Below, in pieces: positions 23,503-31,577 of a stretch of 64,000 nt of DNA (positions are counted from its first letter, which is position 1; every line of letters starts with the position of its first letter). Under the pieces are notes generated by a model. It searched no databases. It was not told the DNA's origin and saw only the letters and a program-made list of their open reading frames with translations. Position numbers and translations under genes: made by a program. Source of the stretch: Pseudoflavonifractor intestinihominis. GTDB taxonomy: Bacteria; Bacillota; Clostridia; Oscillospirales; Oscillospiraceae. The stretch lies in NCBI RefSeq assembly GCF_040096055.1, contig NZ_JBBMFK010000002.1, positions 143,690 to 207,689 on the forward strand, read 5' to 3'.

Positions 23503-26223
23503 TTACATATCAAAGGGAGGCATATCCCGGCTCTGGGGGATGGCGTCCCCCTCAAAGGCCAGCTCGTCGGGGACGGGACCCGCGTCGGGGGCTGTGTCCA
23601 CCATGCCCTGGCGGAACTGCATCTCCTGCCACTGCTCCTTGGTGATGAGCACCTGGCGGGGCTTGGAGCCCTCAAAGGGACCCACCACGCCCTTCTCCTC
23701 CATCTGGTCCACCAGACGGGCGGCACGGGAGTAGCCCAGCTTCAGGCGGCGCTGGAGCATGGACACGCTGGCCATGCCGGTCTCCACCACCACCTCGATG
23801 GCGGAGGGCAGCAGCTCGTCGTAGTCCCCGCCGGCGTCCTCGGAGGCGGAGCTTCCGCCCCCCTTGCCCTGCTTGTCCTTCTCCGCAGCGTGCTTCTCGA
23901 TCTCGTGGATGATGGACTCGTCATACTCGGCGGAGCCGCTCTGCTTCTTGATGAAGTCCACCACTGCGGCCACCTCCTCGTCGGAGATGAGGCAGCCCTG
24001 GACCCGCTTGGGCTTGCCGGTGCCCAGGGGGAAGTAGAGCATGTCGCCCTTGCCCACCAGCTTCTCGGCGCCGGTGGTGTCCAGGATGATGCGGGACTCC
24101 AGCGAGGAGGCCACGGCAAAGGCGATACGGCTGGGGATGTTAGCCTTCATCAGGCCGGTGATCACGTCGGCGGAGGGGCGCTGGGTGGCGATGATCAGGT
24201 GCATGCCGGCGGCACGGCCCATCTGGGCCACCCGGCAGATGGACTCCTCCACCTCCTTGGCCGCCACCAGCATCAGGTCGGCCAGCTCGTCGATAACCAC
24301 CACGATCTGGGGCATCTTCTCCATGCCCTCGGTGCGGGCGGCGTGGGCGTTGTAGGACGCCAGGTCACGGACGCCCACCTCGGAGAAGGCCCGGTACCGC
24401 TTCATCATCTCCACCACCGCCCACTGGAGGGCGCCAGCGGCCTTCTTGGGGTCGGTGACCACCGGGATGAGCAGGTGGGGAATGCCGTTGTAGATGCCCA
24501 GCTCTACCATCTTGGGGTCCACCATGATGAGGCGCACCTCGTCGGGGGTGGCCTTGTAGAGCAGGGAGATGATGAGGGAGTTGGTGCACACCGACTTACC
24601 GGAGCCGGTGGTACCGGCGATGAGCAGGTGGGGCAGCTTGGCGATGTTGCCCACGATACAGTTGCCGCCGATGTCCTTGCCCACGGCAAAGGCCACCTTG
24701 GAGGGGTTGTCCCGGAACTCCCGGGAGCCGATGACCTCGTTGATGTACACCGGGGACACCAGCTTGTTGGGCACCTCGATGCCCACCATGGAGATCTTGT
24801 CGGGGATGGGGGCGATGCGCACGCCGGTGGCGCCCAGGGCCAGGGCGATGTCGTCGGACAGGTTGGTCAGCTTGTTGAGCCGGACGCCCTGGTCCAGCTC
24901 CAGCTCGTACCGGGTCACCGACGGGCCCCGGGTCACGTTAACGATGTTGGCGTCAATGCCGAAGGAGCGGATGGTATCGGACAGCCGGGCCTGGTTGGCC
25001 TTCAGCTCGCCGATGGCCTCGGCGCCCACGATGCTGTCCCCCTCCTTCAGCAGGGAGAGAGGCGGATACTGATAGGCGCCGCCGCTCTGGCCCAGGTTCT
25101 TCTCCACCTCCTGGGCCACCTCCGCGGCCGCCTGGGCGGTCTCCTTGCCCTTGGCCTTGGGTACGGCGGGCTCCCGCTCGATCTCCGGCATGGGGGGCAC
25201 AGGGGCGGGGACGGCGGGAGCGGGCTGGAAAGGCTCGGGCTGGCGCACAGCCGCCGGATTGACGGCAGGTTCCACAGGCTGAGGCTGGGGCTCCGGCTCC
25301 GGCTGGGAGAAGGGCAGCTCCTCCTCTGCCTCCGCCGCAGAGGCGGTGAGTACCTGGTCGGGGGTAGGCACAGAAGGACGGCGGTTGAAGAGGCCGCTCT
25401 TTCTGGGCTTTTCCTCCTCCGGGGGCTGCTCGGTCGTCTCCTGGGCCGCCGCCTCAGCGGGCACTTCATCTACCGGGATGTCGATCACGGGACGCCTGCG
25501 CCCGGCGGCAGCGGGCTTCTCAGCCGCCACAGGAGCTGGGGCGGGCGCGGGACGCCGGCCACGGGGCCGGGGCTCGGGCAGCTCCTCTTCCTCGTACTCC
25601 GGGTGGGGACGGTTGCGGATGGCGTCCACAATGTCCACAACGGTCACGTTGCACACGGTCATCACCATCATGGCCCCGCACAGCACAAACACCACACCGG
25701 CGCCGATCTTGCTGAACACGGCGGTGAAGCCCATGGCGATGATGCCGCTGAGCAGGCCGCCGCTGGACATGGCCTGTCCCTGAGTCCACAGGGTCTTGAT
25801 CAGTGCGCCGTCCCACTGGTAGCTGCCCTTGGCCAGCATCAGGTGGAGCAGCGCGCCCACCAGCACCGGGAGGAGCATGGCGCACCACACCCGCAGCCGC
25901 ACAGGCCGTCCCCGGTGGAACATCAACACCACGCTGGACACCAGCAGCATGGGGGGCACCAGCCAGAAGCCGTATCCGATCAATCCCTTGGCAAGGCCGC
26001 AGAAAAAGTCGATGAAGATGGCGTGGACATTGAAATACCCAAAGGCGGCAAAGATGGCCAGCAGAAAGCAGACCACCGCCCCCACTTCCCTGCGGATGGG
26101 CTTGGGCTGGCTGACCGCCTTCTTCCGGCCGGCGGAGGCGCTCTTCCCGGCGGCGCTTGTCCGCTTGCCGGAGGAGGACGCAGTGCGCTTTCCACCGGTG
26201 CTTTTCTTTTGTGCCGTGGCCAT
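23503..26223 (-). CDS. FtsK/SpoIIIE-family DNA translocase
   Basis: The 906-residue protein has a Lys/Ser-rich N-terminus and four membrane helices (about 45-200). A Pro/Glu-rich linker (about 210-390) follows, then a RecA-like motor with Walker A GTTGSGKS near 535-545 and Walker B IVVVIDELADLM near 640. The C-terminal gamma winged-helix domain (about 800-870, LLPSAIEVVVETGMASVSMLQRRLKLGYSRAARLVDQMEEKGVVGP) reads KOPS/SRS orientation sequences. It pumps chromosomal DNA through the division septum, and into the forespore in spore formers. FtsK and SpoIIIE cannot be told apart from sequence alone. The minus-strand gene upstream is uppP; three hairpins lie between. Confidence 0.95.
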   Translation of the reverse strand: MATAQKKSTGGKRTASSSGKRTSAAGKSASAGRKKAVSQPKPIRREVGAVVCFLLAIFAAFGYFNVHAIFIDFFCGLAKGLIGYGFWLVPPMLLVSSVVLMFHRGRPVRLRVWCAMLLPVLVGALLHLMLAKGSYQWDGALIKTLWTQGQAMSSGGLLSGIIAMGFTAVFSKIGAGVVFVLCGAMMVMTVCNVTVVDIVDAIRNRPHPEYEEEELPEPRPRGRRPAPAPAPVAAEKPAAAGRRRPVIDIPVDEVPAEAAAQETTEQPPEEEKPRKSGLFNRRPSVPTPDQVLTASAAEAEEELPFSQPEPEPQPQPVEPAVNPAAVRQPEPFQPAPAVPAPVPPMPEIEREPAVPKAKGKETAQAAAEVAQEVEKNLGQSGGAYQYPPLSLLKEGDSIVGAEAIGELKANQARLSDTIRSFGIDANIVNVTRGPSVTRYELELDQGVRLNKLTNLSDDIALALGATGVRIAPIPDKISMVGIEVPNKLVSPVYINEVIGSREFRDNPSKVAFAVGKDIGGNCIVGNIAKLPHLLIAGTTGSGKSVCTNSLIISLLYKATPDEVRLIMVDPKMVELGIYNGIPHLLIPVVTDPKKAAGALQWAVVEMMKRYRAFSEVGVRDLASYNAHAARTEGMEKMPQIVVVIDELADLMLVAAKEVEESICRVAQMGRAAGMHLIIATQRPSADVITGLMKANIPSRIAFAVASSLESRIILDTTGAEKLVGKGDMLYFPLGTGKPKRVQGCLISDEEVAAVVDFIKKQSGSAEYDESIIHEIEKHAAEKDKQGKGGGSSASEDAGGDYDELLPSAIEVVVETGMASVSMLQRRLKLGYSRAARLVDQMEEKGVVGPFEGSKPRQVLITKEQWQEMQFRQGMVDTAPDAGPVPDELAFEGDAIPQSRDMPPFDM

Positions 26224-26275
26224 GGAGCGTCATTCCTTTCAGGAGAGTATGGTAATGCGTACTGAACAATGGCTG

Positions 26276-26358
26276 AATTCCATAAAAGCAGCTCCTTTGA
26301 GCCGTTTTTATGGAATTGCGCGGCTGCCACCGCGCAAATAAACCAATCTGCGGTTTAT
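26276..26358 (-). repeat. Three abutting hairpins between uppP and ftsK
   Basis: Three perfect inverted repeats stand in a row: AATTCCATAAAA (26276-26287) / TTTTATGGAATT (26306-26317); TTGCGCGG (26316-26323) / CCGCGCAA (26330-26337); ATAAACC (26338-26344) / GGTTTAT (26352-26358). The first can extend inward through GCTC/GAGC. None is followed by a U-run on the minus strand. They fill much of the 173-bp gap. Confidence 0.8.
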
Positions 26359-26396
26359 CCAGCAGACATTATGGTAGAACGGGAGGGCGGGTCCGC

Positions 26397-27260
26397 TCAG
26401 GCGAAGATCACGAACTTGAGGATGCCCGCGATCAGCGACACGGCGCCCACCGCCCAGCAGTAGTAGGCAAAGTTGCCGAACTTGCCCTTGTCCGCCAGGG
26501 ACTTGACCAGCCGGATGGCGAAGTAGCCCACCACGGCGGACACCACCACGCCCACCAGATAGACCGGCAGGAGGGGCAGGACCTGCTCACTGAAATTGGG
26601 GGCGGTCACGGCGTCCTTCAGCTCCAGCAGCGTGGCGCCCACCACGGCGGGCAGGGACATGAGGAAGGAAAAGCGGACGGCGAAGTCCCGGTCAAAACCT
26701 CTCAGCATGCCGGCGGAGATGGTGGAGCCGGAGCGGGAGATGCCGGGGATGATGGCCACCGCCTGGGCGCAGCCCACCAGTAGGGCGTCCACCACGGTGG
26801 CGTTCTTGGCAGTCTTGTGGCCCCGGGCCAGCCGGTCGGAGAAGAAGAGGATGAAGCCGGTGAGCAGCAGCATGCAGGACACCGGGATGGGGTTGGAGAA
26901 GAAGCGCTCCAGGGCGTCCTTGAAGAAGATCATCACGAACAGCGGCAGGGTGGCCACAATGATCAGCATCACCATCCGCCGGGCGGCAGGCGGCTTGCCC
27001 GCGCTCTCATCCCGCACCACCAGGGCGCGGATGCCCAGGAAAAACTCCCGGATCATATCCACAATGTCCCGCCAGTACACGATGCAGACGGAGATCAGCG
27101 TGCCGAAGTGGAGCAGCACGGTGAAGAGCATGTGGGTCTCCTCCATGTTCTCCATGCTGAAAAAGGCCTGGAAGAGGGTCAGGTGTCCTGAACTGGAAAT
27201 GGGCAGAAACTCCGCCACACCCTGAATCACGCCCATCAGGATGGACATCAGATAATTCAT
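26397..27260 (-). CDS. uppP: Undecaprenyl-diphosphatase
   Basis: The 287-residue membrane protein (BacA family) removes a phosphate from undecaprenyl diphosphate so that the lipid carrier can be reused in wall synthesis. The two signature segments are visible: VIQGVAEFLPISSSGHL near the N-terminus and AIIPGISRSGSTISAGML in the second half. About eight membrane helices are expected. An in-frame upstream codon would add 18 residues, but the start at 27260 has GGAGG about 8 bases before it and gives MNYLMSILMGVIQG, the normal N-terminus. Confidence 0.95.
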   Translation of the reverse strand: MNYLMSILMGVIQGVAEFLPISSSGHLTLFQAFFSMENMEETHMLFTVLLHFGTLISVCIVYWRDIVDMIREFFLGIRALVVRDESAGKPPAARRMVMLIIVATLPLFVMIFFKDALERFFSNPIPVSCMLLLTGFILFFSDRLARGHKTAKNATVVDALLVGCAQAVAIIPGISRSGSTISAGMLRGFDRDFAVRFSFLMSLPAVVGATLLELKDAVTAPNFSEQVLPLLPVYLVGVVVSAVVGYFAIRLVKSLADKGKFGNFAYYCWAVGAVSLIAGILKFVIFA

Positions 27261-27392
27261 AGATTTTCCTCCATACATATGTAGTCCCGCCTCATCAGGG
27301 ACGGGCGGGTGCATATAGATTATATTACCACAAGCAGCCTGACATTTCCATCATTTTTCTTTGGATTATGTCAACAATCTGTTTACGGACAA

Positions 27393-27423
27393 CAGAGCGG
27401 CGGCTCCCTGAGCCGCCGCTCTG
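27393..27423 (-). terminator. Hairpin after the LTA-synthase-like gene
   Basis: 14-bp stem CAGAGCGGCGGCTC (27393-27406) / GAGCCGCCGCTCTG (27410-27423), 3-base loop. Downstream on the minus strand is TTGTCC rather than a pure U-tract, so efficiency is uncertain. Confidence 0.65.
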
Positions 27424-27434
27424 TATGGCAATGC

Positions 27435-29561
27435 TTATTTCCGCTGCACCGGCTCGGTCATGGCCTGGGCGATGTAGCCCTGGCCGTAGAGAATGTCGTA
27501 GACGATGGTGCGGTAGGTCTCCACCGTCCTCTGGTCCTCCTCCGGCGGCTCGTAGTAGGGCGTGCCGTCCGCCGCCACAAAGAGCCGCTGGCGGTAGAGC
27601 AGCATATCCTCCAGGGCCATATCCACCCACTGGAAGTACAGCGGGCGGGGCACCCCGGCCCAGTCCAGAATATGCACCCCCAACCCTGTGGCGCTCAGGG
27701 TCTCGGGCACATCCAGCTCCGCGCCGTAGTTGTTCCAGACCAGGAATCGGGTGGTGTGCATCCGCTTGAGCTCCTCCGGGGACCAGGACTGGGTGTCCGC
27801 CGTGGTGGAGTAGCCCAGCTCCGAGTAGATGGTGTTCTCCTCGTCCATGGACAGCCCGGGCAGATGGTCGCCCCAGAAGATCACGATCACCGGCTCCTCG
27901 CACTGCTCAAAATAGTCCAGCAGCGCCCCAAGGGCCGCGTCCGCGTCGTGGATGCCGTGGAGCAGGGCGTCGATGGAGCCCAGCTCCTCCTCCCCCAGCT
28001 TGTCGCTGGAGAAGTCCAGACCGGAGCTGTCCTCGAATTTCCCGGTGTAGTAGGGCTGGTGGTTCTCCATGGAAAGGCCGTAAAGGAGAAGTGGTTTACT
28101 CTTGTCCCGGTTCTCAAACTCCGAGATCATCATCTCGGTCAGGGCCATGTCGGACAGATAGGGCCCCTCCCGCTCCGCGTCCTCGGGAAAGTCCGGCTCA
28201 AACACCAGCTTGTCAAAGCCGATGCGCTGGAAGTTCTCCTCCCGGTTGTACAGCTTTGACGTGTAGGAGTGGACGAATTCGGTGGCGTAGCCCTGGGCTG
28301 AGAATGCCTTGATGATGGACGGCGCACGGTCGTAGGCCGTCTCGTCCTGGAGGGAGGTCAGGTCCTCCCCCTCCCCCACAAAGGCGATGGGAATTCCGGT
28401 CATGACCTCCATCTCCACGTTGCCGGTGCCTCCGGCGTATGTATTGGAGAGGAACTTGCCCGAGGGCCATTCGGCCGCCAGGGCCCGGTAGTTGGGGATG
28501 GGATCGTCCTCAAACTCCACGCCGGGCAGCACCGCCTCCGGGTCGCAGAAGCTCTCGGACATGAGCATGATCACATTGGGCTGCACCGCCGGCGCCGGCG
28601 TGGACGCCGCGTTTTGCTTCACCTTCAGCAGGATGGCGTTCATATTGTTCTCATTGTACGCGTCCGGCTCCTGCACCGCGCTGTCCAGCACGCCGCTGTA
28701 CAGGCCCGCCAGAAAGCCCAGCCGGTCGTTCCGCTCGGCCTGGATCTCTCCCCCCGGCCCGCTGAGAAAGTCCCGGGTCGCAGGCAGATTGGCCGACCCC
28801 ACCATCACCAGCAGGCCGCACAGCCCCACGGTCAGGGAGGCATACCACCGGATGCGCCGGGGCCGCTTGGCAAAGAGCAGGGTCAGCGCCAGCAATCCCA
28901 GCACCGCCAGCACCGACGGGACGGTACATGCGCCGAAGCTCATGCCCGGGCGCATGAAGCCCGCGATGGTGCCCATATGGGTGGCCATGGCCAGGTCGCT
29001 GACCATCAGAGGCACGCCGTTGACCACTTCCTTGAAATAACTGACAATGGCCATGGTCAGCAGGGGGACCGTCAGGATCAGTCCGGCGGAAAAGATGCCG
29101 CCCGTTATAGCAAGCAGGATCCCTTCACAGGCCAGCAGCAGCAGGTATCCCAGCCCAAAGGCGGCCGGGTTCTGCCCGATCCAGGCCACGGTGTCCTCCA
29201 CCGACTGGATCGTGATGAGCTGTGTGGCCACCAGGATGGCCAGCGGGATGAGAAAGGCCATCAGATACCACACCCAGGGGTGATACCGCCAGGGCGCCCG
29301 GGGCTTTTTCTCCCGCCTCCACAGCGAAAAACGCCGCCTGCCTCCATCCTGCGCCCCGCCGGACTCAACCGGCCCCGGGGCTATGGGCGCCGTGCCCGCG
29401 CCCTGGGGCTCCGCCGGAGCGGCCAGGGCAACCGCCCGCTCCTCTTCCGGCACAAGCCCCTCCCGCGCCAGCCGGGCGGCCCGCTCGGCGTTCTGCCGCC
29501 GGCGGTTCTTGCGCCGCCGCGCCTCCAGCGCGCTATGTTTTCCCTTCTTCTTGGCCAATCG
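27435..29561 (-). CDS. LTA synthase-family (sulfatase-fold) membrane protein
   Basis: The 708-residue protein has a very basic N-terminus (LAKKKGKHSALEARRRKNRRRQ), five or so membrane helices (about 95-310) and an extracellular sulfatase-fold domain (about 350-650). That domain contains IMLMSESFCDPE, TYAGGTGNVEMEVMTG with the likely nucleophile Thr, SMENHQPYY and IFWGDHLPGL. Family role: transfers glycerol-phosphate or a related phosphoalcohol to an envelope glycolipid or polymer. An ATG at 29636 is in frame, but a good promoter lies inside that extension. GAGGGTGA precedes TTG at 29561, which is chosen. The exact substrate is unknown. Confidence 0.88.
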   Translation of the reverse strand, partial: RLAKKKGKHSALEARRRKNRRRQNAERAARLAREGLVPEEERAVALAAPAEPQGAGTAPIAPGPVESGGAQDGGRRRFSLWRREKKPRAPWRYHPWVWYLMAFLIPLAILVATQLITIQSVEDTVAWIGQNPAAFGLGYLLLLACEGILLAITGGIFSAGLILTVPLLTMAIVSYFKEVVNGVPLMVSDLAMATHMGTIAGFMRPGMSFGACTVPSVLAVLGLLALTLLFAKRPRRIRWYASLTVGLCGLLVMVGSANLPATRDFLSGPGGEIQAERNDRLGFLAGLYSGVLDSAVQEPDAYNENNMNAILLKVKQNAASTPAPAVQPNVIMLMSESFCDPEAVLPGVEFEDDPIPNYRALAAEWPSGKFLSNTYAGGTGNVEMEVMTGIPIAFVGEGEDLTSLQDETAYDRAPSIIKAFSAQGYATEFVHSYTSKLYNREENFQRIGFDKLVFEPDFPEDAEREGPYLSDMALTEMMISEFENRDKSKPLLLYGLSMENHQPYYTGKFEDSSGLDFSSDKLGEEELGSIDALLHGIHDADAALGALLDYFEQCEEPVIVIFWGDHLPGLSMDEENTIYSELGYSTTADTQSWSPEELKRMHTTRFLVWNNYGAELDVPETLSATGLGVHILDWAGVPRPLYFQWVDMALEDMLLYRQRLFVAADGTPYYEPPEEDQRTVETYRTIVYDILYGQGYIAQAMTEPVQRK

Positions 29562-29601
29562 ATTCACCCTCAGGGCAGAATTTTTCTTACAGTCAGGTGC
29601 T

Positions 29602-29630
29602 ATTTTAACGTCCTTCCTCCGGCCTGTCAA
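29602..29630 (-). promoter_or_regulatory. Promoter of the LTA-synthase-like gene
   Basis: On the minus strand TTGACA (29630-29625), 17-bp spacer, TAAAAT (29607-29602). Transcription starting near 29595 would exclude the farthest upstream ATG and supports the TTG start at 29561. Confidence 0.7.
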
Positions 29631-29659
29631 CGGCATTTACCGCCAAAAATCATAGATTG

Positions 29660-29695
29660 TCAAGAGCGCGTTCCGGGTATCTCCGGAACGCGCTC
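29660..29695 (-). terminator. Hairpin after the DUF4097 gene
   Basis: Perfect 13-bp stem GAGCGCGTTCCGG (29664-29676) / CCGGAACGCGCTC (29683-29695), 6-base loop, 16 bp after the stop. Only a short T-run follows on the minus strand. Confidence 0.7.
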
Positions 29696-29711
29696 AACAG
29701 GCTGCTTTCTC

Positions 29712-30635
29712 TCAGGGAAACTGGACCGACACATCTCCCATTCCGCTGGACAGTTCCATGCTTCCCCGCTCACCATCCTGGGAAAAGGATGTGCCCAGGC
29801 TCCGGCCGTTCACCATCACCTGGCCCAGGTCCGTGCTCAGGCCGTACTCGTACCACTGCTCTTCCCGGGCCGGCTTCACACTGATATCGCCCAGGTCCGC
29901 CGTTACGCTGACCTTCTCGCCCAGCTCGCCCTCCAGGGAGAACGAGCCCGTGCTGCCGGTGACGGTCAGACGGTCGGCCACTGCCATGCCGGTGGCCGTC
30001 ATATTTCCCATGGCCAGCTCCGCCTCCAGCTCGCCCGCCTCTATGCCCGTCAGGCTCAGGGAGCCGCAGTTCAGCGTCAGCACTGCGCTGTCCACCCGCA
30101 GCTCGCTGCCGTTCACCTCGCCCAGGTCTGCCGTAGCGGTCAGGTTGTCTGCCCGGAGGCCGTCCAGGGTCAGGCTGCCCAGGCTGCTGGCGATATCCGC
30201 GTCCGTCAGGGCAGCGCCGTCAGGCAGAAAAATCTCCACGCTGCCCCCCTTCTGCGTCGACAGCACCCCTGCGGGCCGGTCGTCCCACACCTTCAGCACA
30301 CCGTCCTCCAGCGCGTACTTCAGCTCCACGCTTCCGTCCCGCAGGCGCATGCCATAGGTCTCGCCGGTCGTGACGGTGACATTGCCGGCAGACAGGTTGA
30401 CCTCCAGTCTGGTGAACGGCTCCAGCTCCATATTTTTCTCCACAGACGCCACCTCCTCCATAGAATTCCAGCCGGAAAAACGGATCCCGTCCCAGCCTAC
30501 GCGGATGTGCTCTTTCCCCACCGGAACCTCGATGTGGGTGTCCGCCCCCATGTACCAGCCGATCCCTGTGAGCACTCCGCCGATGAGAAACAGCGGCGCG
30601 GCAATGCCTGCGATCACCTTGGCGAATTTCTTCAT
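29712..30635 (-). CDS. DUF4097-type beta-strand-repeat membrane protein
   Basis: The 307-residue protein has one N-terminal membrane helix (about 6-28) followed by a repeating beta-strand domain with short units such as LTVTGSTGSFSLEGELGEKVSVTADLGDISVK. This is typical of DUF4097/adhesin-like beta-helix proteins. It overlaps the DUF1700 gene by 4 bp (ATGA) and is certainly cotranscribed. In Firmicutes such pairs usually follow a PadR regulator and are linked to envelope stress; no PadR gene is present here. The biochemical role is unknown. Confidence 0.82.
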   Translation of the reverse strand: MKKFAKVIAGIAAPLFLIGGVLTGIGWYMGADTHIEVPVGKEHIRVGWDGIRFSGWNSMEEVASVEKNMELEPFTRLEVNLSAGNVTVTTGETYGMRLRDGSVELKYALEDGVLKVWDDRPAGVLSTQKGGSVEIFLPDGAALTDADIASSLGSLTLDGLRADNLTATADLGEVNGSELRVDSAVLTLNCGSLSLTGIEAGELEAELAMGNMTATGMAVADRLTVTGSTGSFSLEGELGEKVSVTADLGDISVKPAREEQWYEYGLSTDLGQVMVNGRSLGTSFSQDGERGSMELSSGMGDVSVQFP

Positions 30636-31201
30636 GCCGCTTCCCCCTCTCTCACGCCGCCGGAGAACATGCGGCGCACCAGAGCCGCCATTCCCTTATA
30701 CCAGAGCACACACAGCGCCGCGCCGCCCAGGAAGAGCAGCAGCCCCATTGCCGCCGCAAGGAAGCCCAGGCCGCAGAAGAACACCATGGTGGGGATGCTG
30801 TAAAAGACCTGGGTAAAGCCGCACCACATGCTGAAGAGCCCGCCGCCCACACAGGCCACTCCTCCGGCAGCGACGCAGACCCCTATCCCCAGCAGGCCCA
30901 CCACCACCGTCAGCAGCACAGGCACCCAGATGGGTGAGAGCACGATGACCGCCGCGATCCGGCCGCCGGTCCAGCGGCGGGGTTCCCGCAGGTCCCGGCC
31001 GCCGGTCCGGGGCATGGCGCCCAGGATACGGGCCGCCGCCTCGTCCGGCGTGCCCAGCTCCTCCTCCGCCCTCCATGCCTGGTCGGGTCCTTTCTCCTCG
31101 AAGTACTCCTTATAATACTTCAGGATGCTCTCCAGCTGCCGGTTGGATATCCGGCCGGTGAGATAGCCTGAGAGCTGGCTCAGATACTCCTGCTCACCCA
31201 T
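30632..31201 (-). CDS. DUF1700/HAAS-domain membrane protein
   Basis: The 189-residue protein has an N-terminal helical domain (MGEQEYLSQLSGYLTGRISNRQLESILKYYKEYFEE, ending EELGTPDEAAARIL), the HAAS/DUF1700 pattern. Three or four membrane helices fill the rest (about 80-180). The start at 31201 has GGGGGAAG upstream; an alternative start 17 codons earlier has no ribosome site. It is followed by the overlapping DUF4097 gene. The HAAS domain is thought to act as a signalling module linked to PadR-type regulation, but no such regulator is adjacent. Confidence 0.85.
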   Translation of the reverse strand: MGEQEYLSQLSGYLTGRISNRQLESILKYYKEYFEEKGPDQAWRAEEELGTPDEAAARILGAMPRTGGRDLREPRRWTGGRIAAVIVLSPIWVPVLLTVVVGLLGIGVCVAAGGVACVGGGLFSMWCGFTQVFYSIPTMVFFCGLGFLAAAMGLLLFLGGAALCVLWYKGMAALVRRMFSGGVREGEAA

Positions 31202-31577
31202 GTCGCTTCCCCCTGTCCCTGCACCGGCGTATGTCCTGCGACAGACCCCCAACGCGGTGATTTTATATTTTTATTATATCGGTCTTTTCTTTATGGACCA
31301 TGGAGAGATTCTTAAAATCAGATGAAAATCCGCCTGTTCTCCTGTTTTTGCGTTCTCCTTTCCCCCTAATGTCGTTTTTCTCCTCACCCGGAAAACAATT
31401 CCTCTCTTTTGTCCGTTTTCCCACGTTTTCACCAAATTTCGTTCCGTTCCGCTTCTTAAATTTCCATGTTCGGAATACCCGGTAATTTACTAGGTTAGGC
31501 TTGTAATCTCCGCGTTTTTGTTATATTATGTAATGAACAACCGAAATAACCCACCATGGGATTTTAGGAGTGACCCT
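31202..31577 (+). other. Divergent intergenic region with candidate promoter of the activase operon
   Basis: 376 bp without a supported gene, pyrimidine-rich on the plus strand and AT-richer than the flanks. A promoter for the activase gene is likely at TTGTAA (31501-31506), 17-bp spacer, TATTAT (31524-31529). The minus-strand DUF1700 promoter is probably in the TTATTATATC stretch near 31270. No riboswitch or operator was recognised. Confidence 0.5.

Noticed and set aside
22618..26265. Plus-strand open frame of over 1,200 codons opposite ftsK
   Set aside because: It crosses the ATPase stop, a bidirectional terminator and the whole ftsK gene; composition is low-complexity and it lacks a ribosome site.
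26276..26358. Rho-independent terminator for uppP
   Set aside because: Stems are good but no U-run follows on the minus strand, so they are listed as repeats instead.
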